Assembly (NCBI GenBank): GCA_910588295.1
Contig: CAJUQO010000036.1
Coordinates: forward strand, 1-31,470
Reading direction: 5' to 3'
From: an uncultured Lachnospiraceae bacterium
GTDB lineage: Bacteria > Bacillota > Clostridia > Lachnospirales > Lachnospiraceae
DNA: 31,470 bases
The position numbers were made by a program, and so were the translations under genes. This document shows positions 24,653-31,470 of the stretch, piece after piece. Each line of letters opens with the position of its first letter. Within the stretch, counting starts at the first letter, position 1. The notes under the pieces are model-generated. The model had not been told where the DNA came from. It saw only the letters and a list, made by a program, of their open reading frames with translations, and did not search any database.

Positions 24653-25801
24653 TTATCGGATCTCCAACAGTTTCTGTTTTAGCTGATTTTCCATATTGCG
24701 CAGCTCACCCTCCGCCGCCGCCCGCTTTGTCCGGCCCTCCTGCTGGATCTTCAGCACTTCGTCGAGAGTGGAGATCAGGTTTTCATTCGTGGATTTCAGC
24801 GTCTCCATATCCACGATTCCCCGCTCGGACTCCTTGGCCGTCTCGATGGTGGCCATCTTCAGCGCGGAAGCGTTTTTCTTCAGCAGATCGTTGGTCATAT
24901 CCGTCACCTGCCGCTGAGCTTTAGCCGCCTGGGTCGAATGGGCGATGCCCAATGCGATCACCATCTGGCTTTTCCAGAGCGGGATCGTATTCACGATCGT
25001 AGACTGTATTTTCTCGGCCATCATGGTATCGCTGTTCTGTACCAGACGGATCTGGGGCGCGGTCTGGATCGCGATCATGCGGGTCAGCTCCAGGTCATGG
25101 AGCTTTTTCTCAAACCGGTTGCACATGGAGTCCAGATCCTTGGCTGCCTGGGCATCCTCGGGCTGGCCGCTGGCGTTTGCCTTCGCCATCAGCTCCGCCA
25201 GATCCTTTTCTCTGACTTCGGCCAGTTTCTGTTTCCCCGCCAGGATATACATGGTCAGTTCCTTGAAATAGACCAGATTCAGCTCATACATCTTGTCCAG
25301 CATATCCACATCCTTAAGGAGCTGGATCTGATGCCCCTCCAGCACCTGGACAATCTTCTCCACGTTTACCTCAGCCTTCTCATATTTTGCTTTCATGGCG
25401 GTCAGTTTATTGCCGGTCTTTTTGAAGAAGCCCAGGAAACCCTTTTCCTCCTCTTCCACGTCGAAGCTTTTAAGTTCCGTCACCAGACCGGTCACCAGAT
25501 CGCCCACCTCGCCCAGATCTTTGGTCTTTACCTTATCCAGGGCCTTTTCTGAAAAATCCGCCATCTTCTTCTGGGTGCCCGCACCGTACTGCAGGATCGC
25601 CGTGGTATTACGGATATCGATTTTTTCCGAAAACTGCTCCACCATCTGCTTTTCTTCGTCGGAAAGGACACTGTCATCCATAGGCTCCGGCTGAACGGGC
25701 GGCTCCGGCTTCGCCTCGGCGGGCGGTTCTTTCTCCTCGGGAATATCAAAGGTCAGCGTGGGCGCTGCCGTCTTTGTCAATGTTTCAAATTCGTCCTGCA
25801 T
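24653..25801 (-). CDS. telA: TelA family protein (toxic anion resistance)
   Basis: A 382-residue soluble, strongly helical protein of the TelA family (YaaN in Bacillus). The N-terminal 60 residues are Pro/Glu-rich and probably disordered; the rest is charged helices, including EKIDIRNTTAILQYGAGTQKKMADFSE and QSTIVNTIPLWKSQMVIALGI, both typical of the family. The family was named for tellurite resistance, but its biochemical role is unsettled. ATG 25801 has a clear GGAGG site; an ATG further upstream at 25849 has none. It follows xpaC by 34 bases, a pairing (xpaC with telA/yaaN) that recurs across Firmicutes and suggests a shared envelope-related process. Confidence 0.92.
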   Translation of the reverse strand: MQDEFETLTKTAAPTLTFDIPEEKEPPAEAKPEPPVQPEPMDDSVLSDEEKQMVEQFSEKIDIRNTTAILQYGAGTQKKMADFSEKALDKVKTKDLGEVGDLVTGLVTELKSFDVEEEEKGFLGFFKKTGNKLTAMKAKYEKAEVNVEKIVQVLEGHQIQLLKDVDMLDKMYELNLVYFKELTMYILAGKQKLAEVREKDLAELMAKANASGQPEDAQAAKDLDSMCNRFEKKLHDLELTRMIAIQTAPQIRLVQNSDTMMAEKIQSTIVNTIPLWKSQMVIALGIAHSTQAAKAQRQVTDMTNDLLKKNASALKMATIETAKESERGIVDMETLKSTNENLISTLDEVLKIQQEGRTKRAAAEGELRNMENQLKQKLLEIR

Positions 25802-25835
25802 ACTGTGTTCCTCCCTGTGTTCATATATTCGGAAA

Positions 25836-27062
25836 TTATTCCTTTGCAAAATCCCGGCCCGTCAGTCCCTCCTGCTTAAGCATGGTCTTCATCACATTGA
25901 TATCTGAAGAGATATCCCAGGCCTTATCCTCAAAAAAGCTGTCCAAAAGCTTCTCAAAAGCCTCGTTGATGGTGTCCAGCGTATCTTCGATCTCCTGCTT
26001 GGTCTTTTTGATATTCTCCCCTTCCACAGGCTGAGCGTCCAGTTCGCGGTAGGCCTCCACCAGCTTGGCTGTGGTGGGCAGATAATAATGCATAAATTTG
26101 TGCAGATCCTCCGCCAGCTCCGGCTGCTTCTCCACCTGGTCAAAAATCCGGGTCATAATCATTTCCAGACGGCTCAGCTTCCGCGAGATCTCCTCCCCCG
26201 GAATTTCGTCGTTGCATTGGTGGATATGGCGGATATAAGCGTATCCCTCCTTCAGGATCTTCCGACCCTCGGCGTTCAGATCCGGATTGGCCTCCCGGCG
26301 TTCCTGCTCCTTCCGGACATTTTCCTCCTGCTCCTGTCTGCGGCGCATGGACTCCTGGGCCTGTCTGTACTGTCCGTAAACTTCGTCGGTCAGCATCAGG
26401 CAGGTCTGCTGCTCATCAATATGGGCCTCCAGGAAAAAACGGCGGTTAATCATCCCGCGGACATCACGGACCACGTAATCCTTTTTCTTGCCTACGGCCC
26501 GGGCCAACTCGTCAAAGCTGCAATAGCCCCTGCCTTTCAGCTGTTCCACATACCGCCTGAACCTCCTGGCCCGTCCCCGCAGGGAAAAGCCCTTGATCCC
26601 CACCCCCAGGCCCGTCAGGGACAGGGCGCCGAATACCGACACCAGGATCTCGCCGGCCAGAAGAAGCCCCGGTGTAAACAGAAAACCCGCGCTGCCCATG
26701 GCTACGATGCCAAATACCGCCGCCAGAGGAAAACCCACGGCCTCCATCACAATACCCGAAACCCTCCCCGGCACTGACGCCACATACGGCGCAGGCGGCT
26801 GGCTGACGGTTCCTGCATTGTGCCATTCTCCCCGGGCGCTGCGGCCGGCCGACTTGCCCGACGAACCGCTTCCCTGTCTGCCCGACGGGCCGGCGCTCCG
26901 GCCCTGCCCCGTATCCACCGTCCAGTGACGGGAGCCGTTTGCCCCGTTGATCGTATTGCGGATATCACGGTTCAGGCCGGAAAAATCCCCGCTGTTCACT
27001 GCATTCTGCACACTGTCCAGAATCTCCTGCCCCACGTCAAAAATGTTAAAATATCTGCTCAT
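25836..27062 (-). CDS. XpaC family membrane-associated protein
   Basis: A 408-residue protein of the XpaC family (named for hydrolysis of 5-bromo-4-chloro-3-indolyl phosphate in Bacillus; actual function unclear). The first 90 residues are low-complexity, Gly/Ser/Arg-rich. A hydrophobic region (about 100-160) gives two or three membrane segments. A winged-helix-like part follows (GYCSFDELARAVGKKKDYVVRDV), then a long helical C-terminus rich in Glu, Gln and Lys. ATG 27062 overlaps the folA stop as ATGA. Coupled to telA downstream. The membrane segments and helical partner suggest that TelA may be recruited to the membrane by this protein, which is inference. Confidence 0.85.
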   Translation of the reverse strand: MSRYFNIFDVGQEILDSVQNAVNSGDFSGLNRDIRNTINGANGSRHWTVDTGQGRSAGPSGRQGSGSSGKSAGRSARGEWHNAGTVSQPPAPYVASVPGRVSGIVMEAVGFPLAAVFGIVAMGSAGFLFTPGLLLAGEILVSVFGALSLTGLGVGIKGFSLRGRARRFRRYVEQLKGRGYCSFDELARAVGKKKDYVVRDVRGMINRRFFLEAHIDEQQTCLMLTDEVYGQYRQAQESMRRRQEQEENVRKEQERREANPDLNAEGRKILKEGYAYIRHIHQCNDEIPGEEISRKLSRLEMIMTRIFDQVEKQPELAEDLHKFMHYYLPTTAKLVEAYRELDAQPVEGENIKKTKQEIEDTLDTINEAFEKLLDSFFEDKAWDISSDINVMKTMLKQEGLTGRDFAKE

Positions 27063-27565
27063 GGCTTCTGTTCTCTCCCCACCCGTTCATAACGGCAGAA
27101 CTCATATGCCAGATCAAAGTACGTCTGTTCCTCACTGCGGCCCACAAGCCGCCATTCCGGCAGGGCGTCCAGATCCGGAAAATACGCGTCCGCCTCATAG
27201 CTATACTGAATCCTCGTCACAAACACCGTGTCGCAACAGGGCAGAAACAACCGGTACACGCTGCTCCCGCCGATACAGTATACGTCCTCCGGCGCATATT
27301 CCCGCACCGCCTCCAGAGCCGCCTCCACGCTGTGAACCACGACGGCCCCCTTCACCCGGTAATTCCCGTTCCTGGTCAGTACCACATTCAGCCGCCCCTC
27401 CAGGGGCCGCCCGCCGGGAAAACTCTCCAGGGTCTTCCGCCCCATAATCACGGCCTTGCCCACCGTCTCGTTTCGAAAATATTTCATATCCTGGGGTATC
27501 CGCACCAGCAGACGGTTCTCCCTGCCGATACCCCAATGCTCATCCGCCGACAATATTGCCCTCAT
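27059..27565 (-). CDS. folA: dihydrofolate reductase
   Basis: Dihydrofolate reductase, 168 residues, regenerates tetrahydrofolate after thymidylate synthesis. Visible features: N-terminal MRAILSADEHWGIGRENRLL with the conserved Trp, the active-site helix IPQDMKYFRNET (Asp25 as catalytic acid), VIMGRKTLESFPGGRPLEGR, and YCIGGSSVY for NADPH binding. Usual length. ATG 27565 has a GGAGG site and lies 12 bases after thyA, the common thyA-folA pairing. The stop overlaps the xpaC start. Confidence 0.95.
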   Translation of the reverse strand: MRAILSADEHWGIGRENRLLVRIPQDMKYFRNETVGKAVIMGRKTLESFPGGRPLEGRLNVVLTRNGNYRVKGAVVVHSVEAALEAVREYAPEDVYCIGGSSVYRLFLPCCDTVFVTRIQYSYEADAYFPDLDALPEWRLVGRSEEQTYFDLAYEFCRYERVGREQKP

Positions 27566-27577
27566 ATCCCGCCTCCG

Positions 27578-28426
27578 TCACACAGCCACCGGGATATTCC
27601 GTATCTGCGGCCCGGTCACATAATCTTCTACATGGAGATCATCCACAGTAAAAGCGTAGAAATCCTTCACGTCGGGGTTTAGCCATACCCTCGGCGCCGG
27701 ATGTCCCTCCCTGGCGATCAGTTCTTCCACCAGGGGCACATGGCGGTCATAAATATGGGCGTCCGCAATCACATGCAGAAGCTCCCCGGCCTCCATACCG
27801 CAGACCTGGGCGAACATCATCAGCAGCAGGGCGTACTGGCACACGTTCCAGTTATTGGCCGTCAGCACATCCTGGCTGCGCTGATTCAGCACCGCATTCA
27901 GCGTCAACCGCCCCTCTCCCCTTTCCTTCGTCACATTGAAAGTCATGGAATAGGCGCAGGGATACAGGTTCATCGCGTGCAGATCCTGATGTACATAAAT
28001 ATTAGTCATGATCCTACGGCTGTAGGGATTGTGGCGCAAGTCATACAAAACCCGATCCACCTGATCCATCTCCCCTTCTCTATACTCATGCTTCACGCCG
28101 AGCTGATAACCGTAAGCCTTCCCGATGGAGCCTTCCCCGTCGGCCCAGCTGTCCCAGATCCTGCTCCCCAGATCATGGATATTATTGGACTTGCGCTGCC
28201 AGATCCACAGGATTTCGTCAAAGGCGCTCTTTAGCGCCGTACGCCGTAATGTCATTGCGGGAAATTCCCGCCGCAGATCATAACGGTTTACCACGCCGAA
28301 ACGTTTGATCGTATAGGCAAAACTGCCGTCCTCCCACTTGGGACGCACTTTCTCTCCCTCTGTGCTGCACCCATGCTCCAGGATATCCCTACACATGCCC
28401 TTAAATATGTCATCCGCTACGCTCAT
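27578..28426 (-). CDS. thyA: thymidylate synthase (ThyA-type, variant active site)
   Basis: Thymidylate synthase, 282 residues, methylates dUMP with methylene-tetrahydrofolate. Conserved parts are the paired arginines in PYSRRIMTN, the nucleophile Cys in LYPCAYSMTF, QRSQDVLTANNWNVCQYALL with the uracil-binding Asn, and HVIADAHIYDRHV. The usual ProCysHis triplet reads ProCysAla here and the surrounding loop differs from E. coli ThyA; I recall a group of clostridial enzymes with the same pattern. Pairing with folA supports the assignment. ATG 28426 has a GGAGGGC site and lies 57 bases after the predicted transcription start; an ATG at 28498 would lie upstream of it and is unlikely. First gene of a long run. 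Confidence 0.92.
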   Translation of the reverse strand: MSVADDIFKGMCRDILEHGCSTEGEKVRPKWEDGSFAYTIKRFGVVNRYDLRREFPAMTLRRTALKSAFDEILWIWQRKSNNIHDLGSRIWDSWADGEGSIGKAYGYQLGVKHEYREGEMDQVDRVLYDLRHNPYSRRIMTNIYVHQDLHAMNLYPCAYSMTFNVTKERGEGRLTLNAVLNQRSQDVLTANNWNVCQYALLLMMFAQVCGMEAGELLHVIADAHIYDRHVPLVEELIAREGHPAPRVWLNPDVKDFYAFTVDDLHVEDYVTGPQIRNIPVAV

Positions 28427-28489
28427 GCCGCCCTCCTCACTGGCTGTCGTTCTACACACATTACTTTCCGAAAATACTACAACGAGTCC

Positions 28490-28518
28490 ATTATACAACG
28501 CCGCCGGTTGATTTTCAA
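28490..28518 (-). promoter_or_regulatory. strong sigma-A promoter for thyA-folA and downstream genes
   Basis: TTGAAA (28518-28513) and a perfect TATAAT (28495-28490) are 17 bases apart on the minus strand, 64 bases before the thyA start. Upstream of the -35 a short palindrome, GACC-TAAA-GGTC, could bind a regulator. With no clear terminator before spoIIIAH, transcripts could extend through ispG, the SEDS gene and gltX. Confidence 0.75.
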
Positions 28519-28543
28519 TTCAGACCTTTAGGTCAGATATTTC

Positions 28544-28586
28544 TCCGTAACAGTTCAGCCCAGGACTTTGCATTCATTGCAAAGTC
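28544..28586. repeat. REP-like palindromic element, copy A
   Basis: The 17-base word TCCGTAACAGTTCAGCC (28544-28560, plus strand) is followed by a perfect 10-base-pair hairpin, GGACTTTGCA-TTCAT-TGCAAAGTCC (28563-28587). The same 17-base word and the same GGACTTTG/CAAAGTCC arms recur at 29967-30047. This copy overlaps the 3' end of the hydrolase gene and so supplies its last codons and stop. Confidence 0.75.
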
Positions 28587-29514
28587 CGTAAGAATGCTGA
28601 CATTTTGCCAAGAATGAATCCAGCCATAGTTTCAGATCCCTCACCGCCCGTTCACGGCAGTCATCGTTGAATATCTCATGGCGGTTGCCCGGATACAGCT
28701 TGCCTTTCACATTTTCATAACCCTCACACCGCAAAAAATGTACCGTATCCCGGAATCCCTTCACACCGCCGATCACCGGGTCGTCGCTGCCTGCCATCAC
28801 CAGCACGGGCATAGCGGGCTTCGTGCAGTCCCATCCTCCGCGGTAGCTCTCCCGCAGAAGCTCCATCAGACACCGGTACCCGTCCACGGTAAAACGGAAG
28901 CCACAGAGTTCCGAAGCGTTGTAGTCCGCCGCCACCCGGGGATCTCTGGCCAGCCAGGCATTGGGCGGCCCCCCAAATTTTCTGTCATATCCGGCGAGAG
29001 CCATGGAAAACAGCAGATGGCTATGGTAGCGGCTGCCGGAAATCTTCTGCATCACATGCACCAGCCCCAGCCCGGCGCCCACCGCCCGGTTCCTGCAGGG
29101 CGGCCCGCTGAGAACCACGGCATCCACGGCATAATCGTGGTGCCGCAGATAACTGCGCACCACCAGGGTGCCCATGCTGTGCCCGAACAGCACTGTCGGA
29201 AGCCCCGGGAAACGCTCCTTACCATAATAGAGCACCTGATGGAGATCCAGCAGCAGCCCCCTGCCGCCGCTCCCGTAGAAATAGCCCAGGTCTTCCTTTT
29301 CCTTCACGCTGGCCCCGTGGCCGCGCATGTCCGCCATCACACAGGCAAACCCCGCCTCCGCCAGCCGCTCCGTCAGCCACAGATAACGCTCCTTGTGCTC
29401 ACACATACCATGGTGCATCACCATAAGCGCCTTCGGCTCCCCCGGCCAAGTGACCAGCACACTGAGAGGCAGCCCGTCCGCATTCGCCTTTAATGTCACG
29501 ATCTCGTTTTTCAT
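28555..29514 (-). CDS. alpha/beta hydrolase (lysophospholipase / monoacylglycerol lipase-like)
   Basis: A 319-residue serine hydrolase of the 'serine aminopeptidase S33 / hydrolase 4' type. Visible: oxyanion loop MHHGMCEHKERY, cap-adjacent DMRGHGAS, nucleophile elbow LFGHSMGT, acid in AGSDDPVIGG and catalytic His in PGNRHEIFND. No signal peptide, so it probably acts on lipid or ester substrates in the cytoplasm or at the membrane face. ATG 29514 has AAGGAG; the gene follows the small membrane protein by 17 bases and likely shares its promoter. The last 12 or so residues (after LDSFLAKCQ) are encoded by a REP-like palindrome and look like an acquired tail, since the family normally ends soon after LWLDSFL. 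The physiological substrate is unknown. Confidence 0.9.
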   Translation of the reverse strand: MKNEIVTLKANADGLPLSVLVTWPGEPKALMVMHHGMCEHKERYLWLTERLAEAGFACVMADMRGHGASVKEKEDLGYFYGSGGRGLLLDLHQVLYYGKERFPGLPTVLFGHSMGTLVVRSYLRHHDYAVDAVVLSGPPCRNRAVGAGLGLVHVMQKISGSRYHSHLLFSMALAGYDRKFGGPPNAWLARDPRVAADYNASELCGFRFTVDGYRCLMELLRESYRGGWDCTKPAMPVLVMAGSDDPVIGGVKGFRDTVHFLRCEGYENVKGKLYPGNRHEIFNDDCRERAVRDLKLWLDSFLAKCQHSYGLCNECKVLG

Positions 29515-29531
29515 ATCCGCTCCTTTTCCTG

Positions 29532-29864
29532 TCAGGGAAATAATTTCTTCGTATATCGGCCAAACAAAATGATATCAATCAAAATCAATACCACGTAGAT
29601 CAGCGAGTAAGCGGGCCATATATCCATAAGCAACGCCGACAAAAGCTCAATAACCGCCAGAGCGCTGCTAAACAGAGTCAACGCTATTTTATATTGCCTC
29701 CGCTTCCCGCCCTCCAGTTTCCGCTTCCTGTTGTTGGCATCTTTGGGCGAGCAGAAATCCACTATAGCCTCCCCCAGCGGCGTCCACAACAGCACCGCCG
29801 CCACAGCCATCACCCCAAACATCACCCAGTCAAAACCGGTTGATAAAAACACACTGCCATCCAT
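29532..29864 (-). CDS. small hypothetical membrane protein, 110 aa
   Basis: I do not recognise a family. The 110-residue protein has membrane segments at about 10-28, 58-78 and 82-100, with a central basic cytoplasmic loop (KDANNRKRKLEGGKRRQYK). No catalytic motif is visible. ATG 29864 has a strong GGGAGGAAAG site, and a good promoter lies about 50 bases upstream, so it is very likely expressed. It is followed at 17 bases by the alpha/beta hydrolase, suggesting a two-gene unit. Confidence 0.8.
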   Translation of the reverse strand: MDGSVFLSTGFDWVMFGVMAVAAVLLWTPLGEAIVDFCSPKDANNRKRKLEGGKRRQYKIALTLFSSALAVIELLSALLMDIWPAYSLIYVVLILIDIILFGRYTKKLFP

Positions 29865-29911
29865 ACTCTTTCCTCCCGCTTTTCCTTACCATTTTCTTTA
29901 AATCTTTTACC

Positions 29912-29940
29912 ACTATATCAAATTTATACCCGCTTGTCCA
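29912..29940 (-). promoter_or_regulatory. sigma-A promoter for the small membrane protein and hydrolase
   Basis: TGGACA (29940-29935) and TATAGT (29917-29912) are separated by 17 bases on the minus strand; each matches the consensus at five of six positions. It lies 48 bases before the start at 29864, just past the second palindromic element. Confidence 0.65.
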
Positions 29941-29966
29941 CCTGCACAAAGGGCAATTCCTCCTTA

Positions 29967-30065
29967 TCCGTAACAGTTCAGCCTCTGGCAGAATTGTTAC
30001 GGACTTTGTCCTAATGACTGGCTTCGCGTCGCGCCAGTGCAAAGTCCTGTGCAGAACTGTTGCCC
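29967..30065. repeat. REP-like palindromic element, copy B (composite)
   Basis: This copy starts with TCCGTAACAGTTCAGCC, identical to copy A, which pairs with GAATTGTTACGG (29991-30002) as a 12-base stem with one wobble. It continues with GGACTTTG (30001-30008) facing CAAAGTCC (30040-30047), enclosing an inner stem CTGGC...GCCAG. It ends with CAGAACTGTTGCCC directly against the regulator's stop codon. No protein is supported here; the short frame 29830-30042 simply reads through it. Confidence 0.75.
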
Positions 30066-31277
30066 TTATCTCTGCAGCCTGTATTTCCTGGGAGACACCC
30101 CCGTATAGCTCCGGAATATCTTCGTAAAGTAGCTTTGTTCCTCAAAGCCGCAGAGATTCGCTACCTGCACCAGGCTGAGGGAAGGGTCCTGCAAAAGAAT
30201 CCTGGCATGTTCGATACGTATCCGGTTAATACAGCCCGAGATACTCTCCCCTGTACTGTTCTTAAACACTGTACACAGATAGGGCGCGCTTAAGTGCACC
30301 TCCTCGGCAATATCCGCCAGCCGGATCTTTTCCTGATAATGGGCCTCCACATATTCCAGCACCCACCGCACAATCTGCCCATGGCCCCCCGTCTTCAGAT
30401 CAAAGGCTGCCGCCAAATACTGCTGCAAAATTCCACTGATCCGGGCAGTCAGGCCCTCCAGGCTGCGGCATTTCAGGATCCGGTCGCGGAAATCATCGTT
30501 TCGCAACTGCAATTCCGTAAAATCCGCCCCCGCGTCCGCCGCCGCCCGGGACAACACGGTGAGCAGCTCCCAGGCACGCACCCGTATCGGCTTTAGATCA
30601 TAATTGTTAGACGTGTAAATATATGCCAGCATCTGATTCAGCAACACCATAGATGCCTCCCGGTCTTTGTTATTAATAGCCAGCCGCAGCTTCCGCTCCA
30701 GGGCAATCGGATAAAGATAGGCATCGCCTCCTGCCAGGGCCCGCATATATTTTGTGTATTCCCGATTTACATAAGATTGCTGATCCGTAAAATATTTGGC
30801 CGAAAGATGATGGACGCTCTCCGACAGGCTGACGCTTATGGCATCCAGAACCTCTGCCAGCCCCTGGATCTGCTCCATATTATAGCAGGGCTGGGTAGAA
30901 ATCACTTCCCGGAGCTGGGAGCTGGCCACGAGCTGCAGGTTATCATCCATGGTTCCCGCACAGATCGGCCCTGTAGTGATACCGCCCACCGGCCGGCCCC
31001 CCTTGTCTGTGATAAAAGTACAGACCATCAACAGGCCGCTGTGACAGAGAAACATATAAAAATTCGACCAGCGAAATGCCTCCATACATCCCGCCCGCAC
31101 CTCCTGCCAGCCATCGCACAGCCCGCCCCGTATGCTCTCACAGGTCTGGCACAGGCTGCACAGGGGCTCCCTGCACTCATCCTTCTCCTCTAAATCAACC
31201 GGATAGCAGGGAATCCCGGTCAACCGTTCCATATGCTGGCAATATACTTCCGTCTTTTTTTCCAGACCAGGCTTCAT
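30066..31277 (-). CDS. PocR-domain AraC family transcriptional regulator
   Basis: A 403-residue regulator. Residues about 10-180 form a PocR-type sensory domain with a Cys-rich segment (EPLCSLCQTCESIRGGLCDG and HSGLLMVC) typical of this ligand-sensing module; PocR itself senses propanediol, while many relatives have unknown ligands. The last 95 residues hold two AraC helix-turn-helix motifs, IRLADIAEEVHLSAPYLCTVF and SLVQVANLCGFEEQSYFTKIFR, ending with GVSPRKYRLQR. ATG 31277 has an AGGAGG site; the open frame further upstream runs into the tRNA and terminator and is not real. No metabolic cluster for it is next to it in the window, so targets may lie elsewhere or be the two-gene unit downstream. 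Confidence 0.9.
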   Translation of the reverse strand: MKPGLEKKTEVYCQHMERLTGIPCYPVDLEEKDECREPLCSLCQTCESIRGGLCDGWQEVRAGCMEAFRWSNFYMFLCHSGLLMVCTFITDKGGRPVGGITTGPICAGTMDDNLQLVASSQLREVISTQPCYNMEQIQGLAEVLDAISVSLSESVHHLSAKYFTDQQSYVNREYTKYMRALAGGDAYLYPIALERKLRLAINNKDREASMVLLNQMLAYIYTSNNYDLKPIRVRAWELLTVLSRAAADAGADFTELQLRNDDFRDRILKCRSLEGLTARISGILQQYLAAAFDLKTGGHGQIVRWVLEYVEAHYQEKIRLADIAEEVHLSAPYLCTVFKNSTGESISGCINRIRIEHARILLQDPSLSLVQVANLCGFEEQSYFTKIFRSYTGVSPRKYRLQR

Positions 31278-31364
31278 GGCATTTCCTCCTCTGCGCTTGC
31301 CCTGCATTCCGGGGTTCTCATAAAAAATATGGCCAGATGTCCTCCGCCCGGCTCGTTGGCCACG

Positions 31365-31406
31365 AAAAAAAAACAGCGGAAACATTGAAAACTCAACATT
31401 TCCGCT
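31365..31406 (-). terminator. intrinsic terminator after tRNA-Gly
   Basis: AGCGGAAA (31375-31382) and TTTCCGCT (31399-31406) form a stem that extends to about 14 pairs with two mismatches around an AAAC loop. On the minus strand it is followed by nine T (31373-31365). It lies 12 bases past the tRNA 3' end and isolates the regulator gene. Confidence 0.88.
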
Positions 31407-31418
31407 TCTTTCTGCAAG

Positions 31419-31470
31419 AGCACGAGACGGGATTCGAACCCGCGACCCTCGCCTTGGCAAGGCGATACTC
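31419..31470 (-). tRNA. tRNA-Gly(GCC), 5' part outside the window
   Basis: The minus strand shows the anticodon arm TCGCC-TTGCCAA-GGCGA with anticodon GCC (31458-31456), a short variable loop, the T arm GCGGG-TTCGAAT-CCCGT, and the 3' acceptor strand CTCGTGC followed by the discriminator T at 31419, as expected for glycine. No CCA is encoded. The D arm and 5' acceptor strand lie beyond the right edge. Confidence 0.93.

Noticed and set aside
29830..30042. Minus-strand frame of 70 codons upstream of the small membrane protein
   Set aside because: Reads through the palindromic repeat and across the promoter, overlaps the start of a better gene, and has no ribosome-binding site.
31419..31470. 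tRNA-Gly as the attachment site of an integrated element
   Set aside because: No integrase or duplicated tRNA 3' end is seen; only the ordinary tRNA end and terminator are present.
1..31470. CRISPR arrays, insertion sequences, riboswitches and rRNA
   Set aside because: No regularly spaced repeats, transposase genes, recognisable riboswitch cores or rRNA segments were found by reading the window.

Overview
The window reads as a chromosomal segment of a spore-forming, GC-rich Clostridia member, most likely Lachnospiraceae. The evidence is a complete spoIIIA operon, Clostridia-style gene neighbours, TTG/GTG starts behind strong Shine-Dalgarno sites, and a tRNA-Gly without an encoded CCA. Every convincing gene lies on the minus strand, so transcription runs from high to low coordinates. 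The long plus-strand open frames are shadows.

Right to left (5' to 3' for the genes): a partial tRNA-Gly(GCC) with its terminator; a PocR/AraC-type regulator; a REP-like palindromic element; a promoter followed by a small membrane protein and an alpha/beta hydrolase whose C-terminus runs into a second copy of the palindromic element; then a strong sigma-A promoter followed by a dense housekeeping run thyA-folA-xpaC-telA-ispG-ftsW-gltX-UvrD-like helicase. The spoIIIAA-AH operon follows, with its own candidate sigma-E promoter, and ends at a good intrinsic terminator (13404-13440).

Downstream is a five-gene Dlt-like operon (13199 to 7759): amino-acid adenylating enzyme, fold-type III PLP decarboxylase resembling BtrK of butirosin biosynthesis, acyl carrier protein, MBOAT acyltransferase and membrane-anchored SGNH protein. 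The inferred logic is to load an amino acid on the carrier, decarboxylate it there, and export and transfer the resulting amino-acyl group to a surface polymer. This would be a variant of D-alanylation that I do not recognise as a described pathway, and it is my leading candidate for something new.

The left end holds a conflict/defence region: jetA-jetB-jetC of a Wadjet-type SMC system. The expected jetD nuclease is not in its place. At the jetC stop the DNA turns clearly AT-rich and encodes a 64-residue protein of unknown function, then a large tandem-NTPase protein with a deviant KGGVGR Walker A motif and a second P-loop. That last gene runs off the left edge, so any effector domain at its C-terminus cannot be seen.
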